From Nevskiales bacterium (lineage in GTDB: Bacteria; Pseudomonadota; Gammaproteobacteria; Nevskiales; Nevskiaceae): DNA of 64,000 bases. The stretch spans positions 34,653 through 98,652 of the forward strand of contig JAQVDP010000017.1 of the NCBI GenBank assembly GCA_028698335.1, written 5' to 3'. Under the pieces are notes generated by a model. That model saw only the letters and a program-made list of their open reading frames with translations. It had not been told where the DNA came from and did not search any database. Shown here one piece after another: positions 27,788 through 36,372 of this stretch (positions are counted from its first letter, which is position 1; every line of letters starts with the position of its first letter). The translations under genes and the position numbers were made by a program.

Positions 27788-28065
27788 TCGATCTGCAGGA
27801 ACCGCGATTCGAGTGGGGGCAGCGCGTCAGCGCGCGTGCCGATCTCTACAACGACGGCGGTTTCCCGGACCAGCCGCCCGACGCGCGACTGGTGCAGGCC
27901 GGCGAGCACGGCGAGATCGTGCAGGTCGGCATGCACGAGCAGAGCCGGACGCCGCTGTATCTGGTCGAGTTCGCGGTCGGCGTGGTCGGCTGCCTCGAGG
28001 ACGAACTCGAGGCGCTGTTGCCCGGGGTCTCGGAGCCGATGCCGCCGGCCGGGGCGCGCCGATGA
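27784..28065 (+). CDS. NifZ-domain protein (copy 2)
   Basis: 93 residues; a second NifZ domain, FEWGQRVSARADLYNDGGFP and AGEHGEIVQVGMHEQSRTPL, that aligns along its whole length with the first copy. Here the two domains are encoded as tandem overlapping genes rather than one two-domain protein. Coupled to the first copy (ATGA) and to the next gene (ATGA). Confidence 0.85.
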   Translation: MIDLQEPRFEWGQRVSARADLYNDGGFPDQPPDARLVQAGEHGEIVQVGMHEQSRTPLYLVEFAVGVVGCLEDELEALLPGVSEPMPPAGARR

Positions 28066-28406
28066 ACGTCGCAACCGACGGCGCACCGCCGCGGCGCGAT
28101 TCGGAGACGTTCGAGCGGCGCTGCATCGAACGCGCCCTGCGCGATCGCGAACGCTACCGCTACGTGCATCCGCGGCTGCAGTACGAGGACAGCGGCTGGC
28201 GGGTGCGCAGCCCCTGCTGCTCCCGCCGGATCGACGCCGAAGGCGGCGAGATCGACATCGCCCGGCTGCAGCCGGTCGACGTGCGACGCTGGCGCCTGTA
28301 TGCGCGCGAGCATGCGCTGGCGTCCTGGCGGCTGGTGCAGGAGGGCGCGCTCGGCGAGCTGCTGCAGCGCCTGCGTCTCGATCCGCTGCGCGAGTTCTGG
28401 CCATGA
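28062..28406 (+). CDS. Small conserved-looking protein of nifB operon, function unknown
   Basis: 114 residues, Arg-rich (ERALRDRERYRYVHPRLQYE), with a vicinal Cys pair in RSPCCSRRIDAEGGEIDIAR and an aromatic C-terminus (DPLREFWP). No known domain is recognised. It overlaps nifZ copy 2 and the following cysteine desulfurase by 4 nt each, so its dosage is tied to both. The CC pair could bind metal or Fe-S; this is a guess. Confidence 0.65.
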   Translation: MNVATDGAPPRRDSETFERRCIERALRDRERYRYVHPRLQYEDSGWRVRSPCCSRRIDAEGGEIDIARLQPVDVRRWRLYAREHALASWRLVQEGALGELLQRLRLDPLREFWP

Positions 28407-29563
28407 ACGGCGCGGCGATCTATCTGGACAACAACGCCACGACCCGGCCGGCACCGCAGGTGGTCGAGGCAGTCGCCGAGGCGATGCGGTCCTGCTGGGG
28501 CAATCCGGCGTCCGCGCATCCGGGCGGGCAGGCGGCCAAGCGCCTGATGGCGCAGGCGCGCAGGGCGGTGGCCGGCCTGCTCGGGGCGGCGCCGACCGAG
28601 GTGCTGTTCACCAGCGGTGCGACCGAAGCCAACTGCGCGGTGCTGGAGGGTGCCCTGCGGCGCCGGTCCGCGGACGGCGACGTCGCGCCGCTGCTGATCC
28701 TCAGCGCGATCGAGCACGCGGGCATGTTGCGGGCGGCGCGGCGCCTGGCGGCCGAGGGACGCGCGCGCCTGCGGCTGCTGCCGGTGGACCCGGCCGGTCG
28801 CGTCGACCCCGACCGTGCCGGCGCGCTGATCGAGCCGGGCGCGGCGCTGGTTTCGGTGATGGCCGCCAACAACGAAACCGGGGTGCTGCAACCGGTCGCG
28901 GCGATCGCGGCGCGGGCACGCGCCGCCGGCGTCCCGATGCACGTGGACGCTACCCAGGTCGCCGGACGCGTCCCTTTCGATTTTTCGCGGCTCGGCATCG
29001 ATCTGGCCTCGGTCTCCGCGCACAAGCTGCATGGCCCCAAGGGCTGTGGCGCGCTGTTGCAGCGCAAGGGACTGAGCTGGCCGGAGCTGATTCCGGGCAC
29101 GCAGGAGCGCGGGCGCCGCGGCGGCACCGAGAACCTGTTCGGGATCGCCGGGTTCGGTGTCGCCGCGGCACTTGCCGCCGTCGACCTGGAGCGGGAGCGG
29201 ACGCGCATCGCCGCGCTCAGGGACCGCTTCGAGCAGGCACTCGCGGCGAGACTGCCGGTGCGGGTCTTCGGCGCCGCTGCGTCCCGTCTGCCCAACACCA
29301 GCTATCTGCGCATCGCCGACCTCGACGCCGACCTGGTGCTCAACCGTCTCGAACGCAACGGGATCTGGTGTGCGTCCGGGGCGGCGTGCAGCAGCGGCGG
29401 GCAGGCGCCGTCGCATGTCCTGCGGGCGATGGGCGTCGCCGCGCCGGAGGCGCTGGCGGCAATCCGGTTTTCGCTGTCGCGCGAGACCACCGCCGGAGAA
29501 CTCGACGCCACGGTCGACGCGCTGTGCGCGGAGCTGCTGCCGCGTCTGGCGGATGCGGCGTGA
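28403..29563 (+). CDS. Cysteine desulfurase (second of three)
   Basis: 386 residues, NifS/IscS-type PLP enzyme: IYLDNNATTRPAPQVVEAVA, PLP lysine in SVSAHKLHGPKGCGALL, sulfur-relay Cys in CASGAACSSGGQAPSHVL. It is shorter than NifS (412 aa) and encoded inside the nifB operon. It has both catalytic residues, so it should be active. It may supply sulfur for NifB clusters or act with the A-type carrier of the same operon. Start ATG overlaps the previous stop. Confidence 0.9.
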   Translation: MNGAAIYLDNNATTRPAPQVVEAVAEAMRSCWGNPASAHPGGQAAKRLMAQARRAVAGLLGAAPTEVLFTSGATEANCAVLEGALRRRSADGDVAPLLILSAIEHAGMLRAARRLAAEGRARLRLLPVDPAGRVDPDRAGALIEPGAALVSVMAANNETGVLQPVAAIAARARAAGVPMHVDATQVAGRVPFDFSRLGIDLASVSAHKLHGPKGCGALLQRKGLSWPELIPGTQERGRRGGTENLFGIAGFGVAAALAAVDLERERTRIAALRDRFEQALAARLPVRVFGAAASRLPNTSYLRIADLDADLVLNRLERNGIWCASGAACSSGGQAPSHVLRAMGVAAPEALAAIRFSLSRETTAGELDATVDALCAELLPRLADAA

Positions 29564-29650
29564 CGCGCTGGCGATCAGGGCTGACGGTGCTCGCGGCCGC
29601 GGCACATGCGAGGCCACGGACTTTTTGATGGACGAACCGAGTAAGACGCG

Positions 29651-29860
29651 ATGAAAGTGATGATCCGCAAGACCCAGACCGGCGCGCTGTCGGCCTATGT
29701 GCCGAAGAAGGATCTCGAAGAGCCGATCGTCTCGATGCAGCAACCGTCGATGTGGGGCGGCACGATCACCCTGGGCAACGGCTGGGAGCTGGAGCTGCCG
29801 GCGATGGCCGAGGACACGCGCCTGCCGATCACCGTCGAAGCGCGCAAGGTCGCCGGATGA
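29651..29860 (+). CDS. nifT: NifT/FixU family protein
   Basis: 69 residues, MKVMIRKTQTGALSAYVPKK then LGNGWELELPAMAEDTRLPI, the small NifT/FixU family. Function unresolved; deletions elsewhere give little or no phenotype. It is placed after the second cysteine desulfurase instead of after nifK, where nifT is usual. An 87-nt gap before it holds no evident terminator. Confidence 0.92.
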   Translation: MKVMIRKTQTGALSAYVPKKDLEEPIVSMQQPSMWGGTITLGNGWELELPAMAEDTRLPITVEARKVAG

Positions 29861-30120
29861 ACGGGATCAGCGCGGCGGAGGAAGCACGGATCGTCGAGCT
29901 GGTCGGTGCCGCGGCCAGCACGCGCGACGCCGTTGCCGCGGTGCGTGGCGCGTTTCCGCGGCTGCGCGCGACGCCGGTCGACGCGCTGGATGTGCGCGAT
30001 GAAACCCCGGCCCGGAGCGTTGCCGGGCGCAGCGTCTACTGGGTCGAGTCCGACGGGCATTGCCGGCGCGTGACCGCCTCGGCCGAACGCGCCGACGGCC
30101 TGTTGCTGGCCGAAGGCTGA
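29857..30120 (+). CDS. Small nif-associated protein, function unknown
   Basis: 87 residues, with AEEARIVELVGAAASTRDAV at the N-terminus and AGRSVYWVESDGHCRRVTAS. No recognised domain. It overlaps nifT by 4 nt and is 7 nt before the DegT-like gene. Coding support comes from tight packing and a codon pattern like its neighbours. It is likely part of the nifB operon. Confidence 0.65.
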   Translation: MNGISAAEEARIVELVGAAASTRDAVAAVRGAFPRLRATPVDALDVRDETPARSVAGRSVYWVESDGHCRRVTASAERADGLLLAEG

Positions 30121-30127
30121 CGGGGCC

Positions 30128-31279
30128 ATGGACCACGACTGGATCGCGCTGTCGCAACCGGATGTCGGCGACCGTGAGGAAACGCTGCTGCTGGCGGCGT
30201 TGCATGCGGGGGAGTGGTCGGCGGCGGGACTGGTCGAGGCCTTCGAGGCGCGCTTCGCCGAATGGGTCGGCCGCCGTCACGCCGTCGCCGTCGCCAGCGG
30301 TACGCTGGGTCTGCTGGCGACGCTCCAGGCGCTGGGTTTCGACCCCGGCGATGAGGTCGTGGTCCCGGCCTACGCCTGGCACCATCTGGCGCATGCCGTG
30401 ACCCTGGCCGGACTGCGGCCGGTCGCGGCGGACATCGACTACTGGTCGGGCACGCTCGCGCCGGCGCGGGTCGCCGAGCGGATCGGGCCGCGGACGCGCG
30501 CGATCCTGGCCGGCAACAGCAACGGCCATCCGGCGGCGTGGGATTCGTTGCGTGCGCTGGCGCAGGCGCACGGCCTGGTGCTGCTCGAGGATTCGAGCGA
30601 GGCGCTTGGATCGACGGTGGGCGGCGTCAAGGTCGGCTGCTTCGGCGACGTGTCGGTGTTCGACTTCGCCCAGCCCGGCGCGCTGAGCTGCGGCGAGGGC
30701 GGCATGGTCGTCACCGACGATGCGCATCTGGCCGCCGAGATCCGGTACCGGCGCGCGCGGCGCATGCGGGACCGCCAGTCGCTGTCGGTGGGGTCGCGGA
30801 TCCCGCTGCGCTGCGACATCAGCGAGCTGACCGCCGCGGTCGGACTCGCCCAGCTCGAACGGGTCGACGCGATCCTGGCGCGGCGACGCCAGGTCGAGGC
30901 CTGGTACCACGAGCAGATGCAGAGCTTCGAGGGCATCAAGCCACCGTATCAGGCACCGGAGGTCGAATCGGTGAACTGGATGCTCTACGTCGTGCACCTC
31001 GGCAAGCGTTTCACCGGCAGCGCCCGCAACCAGATCGTCGACGATCTCGAGGCCAGCGGCATCGAGTGCGCCGCGTACTGCGCGCCGCTGACGATGGATT
31101 TCCACTATCAACAGCTCGGGTTGCGGCGCGGTGTGCTGCCCAACACCGATCGCATCGCCGATCGCGCCCTGGCGTTGCCGTTTCACGGCGGCCTCGGCGA
31201 GGACCACGTGCGCTTCGTGGTCAAGACGCTCAAGGACGCCTGCACCAATGTCGGCGCCGGCGCCGCCATCTACCTCTGA
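30128..31279 (+). CDS. DegT/DnrJ/EryC1-fold aminotransferase-like protein lacking the PLP lysine
   Basis: 383 residues with the sugar-aminotransferase fold: RHAVAVASGTLGLLATLQAL, EVVVPAYAWHHLAHAV, LLEDSSEALGSTVGGVKVG. In the family, the PLP-binding lysine lies in a stretch like FSFHxxKxxTTGEGG; here the segment at residues 178-192 reads FDFAQPGALSCGEGG, with Gly184 in the lysine position. It therefore cannot form the usual internal aldimine and is probably a pseudoenzyme or dehydratase-like variant. It lies between a small nif gene and the SIR2-like gene, inside the nifB transcription unit. Ligand and partner are unknown. Confidence 0.78.
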   Translation: MDHDWIALSQPDVGDREETLLLAALHAGEWSAAGLVEAFEARFAEWVGRRHAVAVASGTLGLLATLQALGFDPGDEVVVPAYAWHHLAHAVTLAGLRPVAADIDYWSGTLAPARVAERIGPRTRAILAGNSNGHPAAWDSLRALAQAHGLVLLEDSSEALGSTVGGVKVGCFGDVSVFDFAQPGALSCGEGGMVVTDDAHLAAEIRYRRARRMRDRQSLSVGSRIPLRCDISELTAAVGLAQLERVDAILARRRQVEAWYHEQMQSFEGIKPPYQAPEVESVNWMLYVVHLGKRFTGSARNQIVDDLEASGIECAAYCAPLTMDFHYQQLGLRRGVLPNTDRIADRALALPFHGGLGEDHVRFVVKTLKDACTNVGAGAAIYL

Positions 31280-31302
31280 CCCGATTCCGCGGAGATCGCC
31301 CC

Positions 31303-32169
31303 ATGCCTGAATCCACCCTGATCGATGCCCTTGCCGGGATGCTCGCCGAAGGCCGCCTGATCCCGTACCTGGGCCCGCGCATGCTGCAGCTGTGCGACGG
31401 CTACGCCGTGCCGGAAACGCCGGAGGCCCTGGTGCAGTCGCTGACGGCCAGGGCGTCGGTGCCGGGCAAGATCCGCAACAACCTGACCCGCAGCGCGCAG
31501 TTCATCGAGAACTTCAAGCACCGCAAGACACTGGTCCATCTGATGGACCAGGCGTTCACGGCGCCGCCGGTGGCGTCGGAGCTGCACCTTGCGCTGGCGG
31601 CGCTGAAGCCGCCGCTGATTGTCGATACCTGGTACGACGACGCGATGGGCGATGCGCTCGACCGGGTCCACGCGGCCGACGGCGAGCGCGACGCCTGGGG
31701 GCAGGTGCAGGGCCTGTCGCAGTCCGAGCACTTCGGGCAATGGACCGGGCGTTACGACGCGCGCGGACACGCGCTGGCCGAGGACGCCCGACCGGACTGG
31801 CGCACGCTGCTGTACAAGCCGCTGGGCGGACACGCGCCGGCGGCCAACTATCTGGTCTCCGACACCGACTTCGTCGAGGTGCTGACCGAGATCGATATCC
31901 AGACGCCGATTCCGGACGCGGTGCAGCGCCTGCGCAGTTCCCGCAGCTTCCTGTTCATCGGCTGCCGCTTCGACGATCAGCTCACACGCGGATTCGCCCG
32001 GCAGATCATGAAGCGTTCGTCCGACCGCCACTGGGCGGTCCTGCCGGAGCCGCTGACGCGCATGGAGGCGCGCTTCCTGGCCGAGCAGAACATCAGCCGC
32101 ATCGAGCTGCCGCTGGCGACGTTCGCCGAGCGGATGCTCGAGCGCATCGGCGCCGCGGCGGTGGCCTGA
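31303..32169 (+). CDS. SIR2-like (NAD-binding fold) protein of nifB operon
   Basis: 288 residues resembling SIR2_2-type proteins: an early nucleotide-binding loop, AEGRLIPYLGPRMLQLCDG, a central KPPLIVDTWYDDAMGDAL, and RSFLFIGCRFDDQLTRGFAR near the C-terminus. No zinc-binding Cys set is present, so it is not a classical deacetylase. Similar proteins elsewhere are NADases of defence systems, but here there is no phage-defence context and the gene ends the nifB operon, 23 nt after the DegT-like gene. A role in NAD sensing is speculative. Confidence 0.7.
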   Translation: MPESTLIDALAGMLAEGRLIPYLGPRMLQLCDGYAVPETPEALVQSLTARASVPGKIRNNLTRSAQFIENFKHRKTLVHLMDQAFTAPPVASELHLALAALKPPLIVDTWYDDAMGDALDRVHAADGERDAWGQVQGLSQSEHFGQWTGRYDARGHALAEDARPDWRTLLYKPLGGHAPAANYLVSDTDFVEVLTEIDIQTPIPDAVQRLRSSRSFLFIGCRFDDQLTRGFARQIMKRSSDRHWAVLPEPLTRMEARFLAEQNISRIELPLATFAERMLERIGAAAVA

Positions 32170-32194
32170 GCGCCGCGCGCTGTGGATTCTGTCC

Positions 32195-32210
32195 TGTCGC
32201 AAACGCGACA
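32195..32210 (+). promoter_or_regulatory. NifA upstream activator sequence for nifU
   Basis: TGTCGCAAACGCGACA is an exact TGT-N10-ACA box and nearly palindromic. It is 69 nt before the -24 element, with an A/T-rich stretch (32246-32276) between. Confidence 0.88.
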
Positions 32211-32279
32211 TTTCCTGCAAGTGCGCCGAGACGATTCCGGGACATCTTAAAAAGCCACATAAAAACAATCATATAAGGA

Positions 32280-32294
32280 TGGCATGGCGGTTGC
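32280..32294 (+). promoter_or_regulatory. Sigma-54 (-24/-12) promoter of nifU operon
   Basis: TGGCATGGCGGTTGC keeps GG-N10-GC and a full TTGC -12 element. It lies 46 nt before the nifU ATG. Confidence 0.9.
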
Positions 32295-32340
32295 TAAACA
32301 GGTCTTGTACAGGCCGCAACTGCAAACGGAGATCGCCGTC

Positions 32341-33288
32341 ATGTGGGAATACTCGGAAAAGGTCAAAGACTACTTTTTCAATCCGAAGAACGTCGGCGCG
32401 CTAGAGGGCGCCGACGGCGTCGGCGATGTCGGCGCGATCGCCTGCGGTGACGCATTGCGGCTGTCGATCAAGGTCGATCCGGACACCCAGATCATCACCG
32501 ACGCGCGCTTCCAGACCTTCGGCTGCGGCTCGGCGATCGCGTCGTCGTCGGCGCTGACCGAGCTGATCATCGGCAAGACCCTCGACGAGGCGCTGAAGAT
32601 CACCAACCAGGACATCGCCGATTTTCTCGGCGGCCTGCCGCCGGAGAAGATGCACTGCTCGGTGATGGGCTACGAGGCGCTGCGCGCCGCGGTCGCCAAC
32701 TATAAGGGCGAGGCGTGGGTCGACGACCATGAGGAAGGGGCGCTGATCTGCAAGTGCTTCGGCATCGACGAGGGCTACGTCGAACGCACCGTGCGCGCCA
32801 ACGGCCTGACGACGATCGAGCAGATCACCCACTACACCAAGGCTGCAGGCAGCTGCGGCACCTGCATCGAGGGTGTCGAGGAGGTGCTGCAGAAGACCAA
32901 TGCGGCAATGGTCGCCGAAGGCGTGCTCGCGGCCGACGAGGCGTTCGATCCGGTGATCGCGATCCGTCCGGTCCGCCGTAACAAGTCGCCCGGGAAGGCG
33001 GCACCGGCCGCCGCTCCTGCCGCGGCCGCAGGGATGACGACGCTGCAGAAGATCCGGCTGATCGAGCAGGCGATCGCGGAGCTGCGCCCGTTCCTGCAAC
33101 AGGACGGCGGCGACTGCGAGCTGGTCGACGTCGACGGCAATACGGTCTACGTCAAGCTCACCGGCGCCTGCGTGAACTGCCAGATGGCCAGCGTCACGAT
33201 CAGCGGCGTGCAGGAGCGCCTCGCCGACAAGCTCGGCTTCCCGCTGCGGGTGGTCCCGGTCCCGGCCGGCGCGCCGGCCTACGCCTGA
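32341..33288 (+). CDS. nifU: Fe-S cluster scaffold protein NifU
   Basis: 315 residues in three domains. The N-terminal IscU-like scaffold (1-120) has [26 protein letters not shown] and KMHCSVMG. The central BFD-type [2Fe-2S] domain (about 135-180) has [16 protein letters not shown] and [14 protein letters not shown]. The C-terminal Nfu domain has [18 protein letters not shown]. It builds 4Fe-4S clusters for nitrogenase with NifS, encoded 11 nt downstream. The ATG at 32341 matches the usual N-terminus [19 protein letters not shown]. Confidence 0.96.
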   Translation: MWEYSEKVKDYFFNPKNVGALEGADGVGDVGAIACGDALRLSIKVDPDTQIITDARFQTFGCGSAIASSSALTELIIGKTLDEALKITNQDIADFLGGLPPEKMHCSVMGYEALRAAVANYKGEAWVDDHEEGALICKCFGIDEGYVERTVRANGLTTIEQITHYTKAAGSCGTCIEGVEEVLQKTNAAMVAEGVLAADEAFDPVIAIRPVRRNKSPGKAAPAAAPAAAAGMTTLQKIRLIEQAIAELRPFLQQDGGDCELVDVDGNTVYVKLTGACVNCQMASVTISGVQERLADKLGFPLRVVPVPAGAPAYA

Positions 33289-33299
33289 GGCGCGCGAAG

Positions 33300-34538
33300 A
33301 TGTCGACCCTCATCGACGGCGCGATGCGCCCGGTCTATCTCGACAACAACGCGACCACCCGCGTCGATCCGGAAGTGCTCGAGGCGATGCTGCCGTTCTT
33401 CACCGAACAGTTCGGCAACGCCTCCTCGATGCATGCCTTCGGCGCACAGGTCGGCGGAGCGCTGCAGCAGGCGCGCCGGCAACTGCAGGCGCTGCTCGGC
33501 TGCGAGTTCGATCACGAGATCGTGTTCACCGGCAGCGGCACCGAAGCCGACAACACCGCGATCCTGTCCGCGCTGGAGACGCAGAGCAGTGCGCGCCAGC
33601 CCCGCGACGAGATCGTCACCACCGCCGTCGAGCATCCCGCGGTGCTGGCGCTGTGCGAGTGGCTGGAGAAGACCCGGGGCGTCAAGGTGCATCGCATCGG
33701 CGTCGACGCCAAGGGCCGGCTCGATCTCGAGGCCTACCGCCGCGCGCTCGGGCCGCGGACCGCGATCGCCTCGATCATGTGGGCCAACAACGAGACCGGC
33801 ACGATCTTCCCGGTCGAACAGCTCGCCGAGCTGGCGCACGAGGCCGGCGTCCTGTTCCATACCGACGCGGTGCAGGCGGTCGGCAAGCTGCCGATCGATC
33901 TGAAGACCAGCGAGATCGACATGCTGTCGCTGTCCGGGCACAAGCTGCACGGACCCAAGGGCATCGGCGCGCTGTACGTGCGCCGCGGGGTGCGCCTGCG
34001 CCCGATGATCCGCGGCGGGCACCAGGAGCGCGGGCGTCGTGCCGGCACCGAGAACGCGCCGGCGATCGTCGGTCTCGGCAAGGCTGCCGAACTGGCGCAG
34101 CAGTGGATGGCGCACGAGCAGACCGAAGTGCGCGCGCTGCGCGACCGGCTCGAAGCAGGCATCGTCGAGCGAGTGCCGCGCTGCATCGTCAACGGTGATC
34201 CGGAAAGCCGGCTGCCGAACACCAGCAACATCGCTTTCGAGTTCATCGAGGGCGAGGCGATTCTGCTGCTGATGAACCAGTACGGCATCGCAGCCTCGTC
34301 CGGCTCGGCCTGCACCTCGGGTTCGCTGGAGCCGTCGCACGTGCTGCGGGCGATGAACATCCCGTACACCGCCGCGCACGGATCGACACGCTTCTCGCTG
34401 TCCCGAGAGAACACGCAGGCCGATGTCGATCGCGTGATCGACGTGATGCCGGCGATCGTCGCGCGCCTGCGCGAGCTGTCGCCGTTCTGGAACGAACAGA
34501 CGGCGTCCGAAGTCCAGTTCAATCCGACCTACGCCTGA
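33300..34538 (+). CDS. nifS: Nitrogenase cysteine desulfurase NifS
   Basis: 412 residues; pairs with NifU. PLP lysine in MLSLSGHKLHGPKGIGALYV, sulfur-carrying Cys in AASSGSACTSGSLEPSHVLR. The full-length NifS pattern (YLDNNATTRVDPEVLEAMLP, TAVEHPAVLALCEWLE) is kept. It is the most canonical of the three desulfurases and the only one next to nifU. A start at 33324 would give a length closer to Azotobacter NifS. Confidence 0.95.
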   Translation: MSTLIDGAMRPVYLDNNATTRVDPEVLEAMLPFFTEQFGNASSMHAFGAQVGGALQQARRQLQALLGCEFDHEIVFTGSGTEADNTAILSALETQSSARQPRDEIVTTAVEHPAVLALCEWLEKTRGVKVHRIGVDAKGRLDLEAYRRALGPRTAIASIMWANNETGTIFPVEQLAELAHEAGVLFHTDAVQAVGKLPIDLKTSEIDMLSLSGHKLHGPKGIGALYVRRGVRLRPMIRGGHQERGRRAGTENAPAIVGLGKAAELAQQWMAHEQTEVRALRDRLEAGIVERVPRCIVNGDPESRLPNTSNIAFEFIEGEAILLLMNQYGIAASSGSACTSGSLEPSHVLRAMNIPYTAAHGSTRFSLSRENTQADVDRVIDVMPAIVARLRELSPFWNEQTASEVQFNPTYA

Positions 34539-34576
34539 GCTGTGGGCGGGCGCCGGATCCGTCATGGAGTCATTGC

Positions 34577-34864
34577 ATGGGTGCCACACTGAATGCGGCC
34601 GAGGCCGAACTCAAAGCCGACCTGTACTGGCGTTTCGGAAGCAGTCTTCCGGCGCCGGTTCTGAAGCTGATGCATGGGGTGGTGCGTCGCCAGCTGCGGG
34701 CGCGACTGTCGAACCAGGACATCACCGCGCTGTCGGGAGAAGCCGCGCGCGCGCTGTACCGGCGCCACATCGAACAGCTCGTTGCCGACTTCGCGGCCTG
34801 GACGCCGCTGGCCGACCTCTGCGATCTGCGCGGCGGAGTCGGGTCGATGCCGGCCGGCACCTGA
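34577..34864 (+). CDS. Small protein between nifS and modD, function unknown
   Basis: 95 residues, MGATLNAAEAELKADLYWRF and LKLMHGVVRRQLRARLSNQD, probably all-helical. No domain recognised. It lies 38 nt after nifS and 4 nt before modD in the same direction, so it is likely co-transcribed from the nifU promoter. Confidence 0.6.
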   Translation: MGATLNAAEAELKADLYWRFGSSLPAPVLKLMHGVVRRQLRARLSNQDITALSGEAARALYRRHIEQLVADFAAWTPLADLCDLRGGVGSMPAGT

Positions 34865-34868
34865 GGCG

Positions 34869-35726
34869 ATGATCCATCGCCCGGCCCTGGGGCTCGCCGA
34901 GCTCGAACGCCTGTTCGACGAGGACGCGCTCTACGGTGATCTGACGACCCACGCACTCGGTATCGGCGGCCGCGCGGCGCGGATGACGCTGCGTGCCCGT
35001 GGCGACATGTGCGTCTGCGGGACCGAGGATGCCGAGCGGCTGTTGCGACATCTCGGTCTGGATGCGACGCGCGACTGCGACAGCGGCAGGACCGTGCGCG
35101 CCGGCACCGTGCTGATGCGGTGCGAGGGCGACGCCGCCAGCCTGTTCGCGGCGTGGAAGGTGGTGCAGACCCTGCTCGAATGGTTGTCCGGCATCGCCAC
35201 CGAAACCCGCGCGATCGTGGACGCGGCGCGCGGGGGCGCCACCGACGTGGCGGTCGCGTGCACGCGCAAGAATCTGCCATCGACGCGGCGCCTGGCCGCC
35301 TACGCGGTGATCGCGGGCGGCGGCGCGATGCATCGCCTCGGGCTCGCGGAGACGGTGTTGATCTTTCCCGAGCATCGCCGCTTCCTCGACGACGGCGACA
35401 CCCTGGCGGATGCGATCCTGCGCTGCCGCCGGGTCGCGCCCGAGCGCGGCATCGTGGTCGAAGTCACCGACGAGGCCGACGCCGTGGCGGCGATCGAGGC
35501 TGGCGCTGACGTTCTGCAGCTCGAGAAGTTCACGCCGGTGGCGGTGGCCCGCGTCCGCACCGTCGTCGACGGTGGCAGCGGCAGGCGGCCCCGCGTCGCG
35601 GCGGCCGGCGGCATCCACGCCGGCAACGCGGCGGACTATGCCGCAGCCGGCGCCGAAATCCTGGTGACCTCGCGCCCGTACGCGGCGGCGCCACGGGACG
35701 TCGCGGTCGAGCTGCGCCCGGCCTGA
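34869..35726 (+). CDS. modD: ModD, nicotinate-nucleotide pyrophosphorylase-like protein of Mo metabolism
   Basis: 285 residues of the quinolinate phosphoribosyltransferase fold: DEDALYGDLTTHALGIGGRA, TLLEWLSGIATETRAIVDAA, ACTRKNLPSTRRLAAYAVIA, and the GADVLQLEKFTP barrel strand. The genes commonly called modD lie in mod clusters and are linked to molybdenum use, although the reaction is unproven. The NadC-type reading is a close alternative. Here it closes the nifUS unit. A 28-nt hairpin follows. Confidence 0.85.
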   Translation: MIHRPALGLAELERLFDEDALYGDLTTHALGIGGRAARMTLRARGDMCVCGTEDAERLLRHLGLDATRDCDSGRTVRAGTVLMRCEGDAASLFAAWKVVQTLLEWLSGIATETRAIVDAARGGATDVAVACTRKNLPSTRRLAAYAVIAGGGAMHRLGLAETVLIFPEHRRFLDDGDTLADAILRCRRVAPERGIVVEVTDEADAVAAIEAGADVLQLEKFTPVAVARVRTVVDGGSGRRPRVAAAGGIHAGNAADYAAAGAEILVTSRPYAAAPRDVAVELRPA

Positions 35727-35740
35727 GCGGCGGGCCATGC

Positions 35741-35768
35741 GGACGCACCGCCTCGCGGCGGCGCGTCC
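35741..35768. terminator. GC-rich hairpin between convergent modD and hypothetical gene
   Basis: GGACGC-A-CCGCC and GGCGG-C-GCGTCC pair around a TCGC loop. No T tract follows on either strand, so it may terminate inefficiently or only stabilise mRNA ends. It separates the convergent modD and minus-strand genes. Confidence 0.45.
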
Positions 35769-35781
35769 TCAGGGTGTCGGT

Positions 35782-36372
35782 TCAGACCGGCCGGTTCTCG
35801 TTGGGATTGCGCACCGGCCCCATGCGCTGCAGACCCTCCTCGTAGCTGATCCGCTCGTATTGGTCCGACCAGTCGAGGGCCTTGCGATACACCGCCTCGA
35901 GCTTGCCGCCGGTATCCAGGCGCTTGAGCTCGGACTTCTCCAGATACAGCAGTTCGAGCAGTTCGTTCCAGGCGGTGGCCTCGTCGATCGGCAGGATCTG
36001 GAACACCGCGCCGCCGAACGCCACCTGGTAGCGCGCCGTCAGGTCGATGTTGTTGCAGAACAGAAAGTACTTGCCGTCCTCGGCGATCGCGTCGCCGAGC
36101 ACCTCGACCAGCGGTTTGAGGTATTCGAACGACAGCAGGTAGCCGCACAGGAACGCGATCGTCGGCTTGCCGGCTTCGGCGACCATCATGATCTGTTCGG
36201 CGACGACCTCCGGTGGCCGCGCCTCGTCGGCGACGTTCGGCGTGAACTTCAGGGCCAGTTCGCCGCGGAAGCCGAACAGTTCCGGCGATGGCAGCGGGCC
36301 CTTGAATACGGGATTGAACAGGCGGCCTTCGGCCTCCAGCGGGGCGAGGGCGGTTTCGGCGAGGGTGGTCAT
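35782..36372 (-). CDS. Uncharacterised protein co-transcribed with truncated hemoglobin
   Basis: 196 residues, family not recognised: LFGFRGELALKFTPNVADEA, VAEAGKPTIAFLCGYLLSFE, YFLFCNNIDLTARYQVAFGG. It looks like a soluble alpha/beta protein with no signal peptide or metal motif. Its start overlaps the hemoglobin stop by 4 nt, so the two are coupled. The promoter upstream of the hemoglobin gene should drive both. The C-terminal region RMGPVRNPNENRPV is likely flexible. Confidence 0.72.
   Translation of the reverse strand: MTTLAETALAPLEAEGRLFNPVFKGPLPSPELFGFRGELALKFTPNVADEARPPEVVAEQIMMVAEAGKPTIAFLCGYLLSFEYLKPLVEVLGDAIAEDGKYFLFCNNIDLTARYQVAFGGAVFQILPIDEATAWNELLELLYLEKSELKRLDTGGKLEAVYRKALDWSDQYERISYEEGLQRMGPVRNPNENRPV

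Noticed and set aside
31303..32169. Reading the SIR2-like gene as part of an anti-phage defence island
   Set aside because: No other defence gene is near; it lies in a nif operon and is followed by a NifA/sigma-54-controlled nifU.
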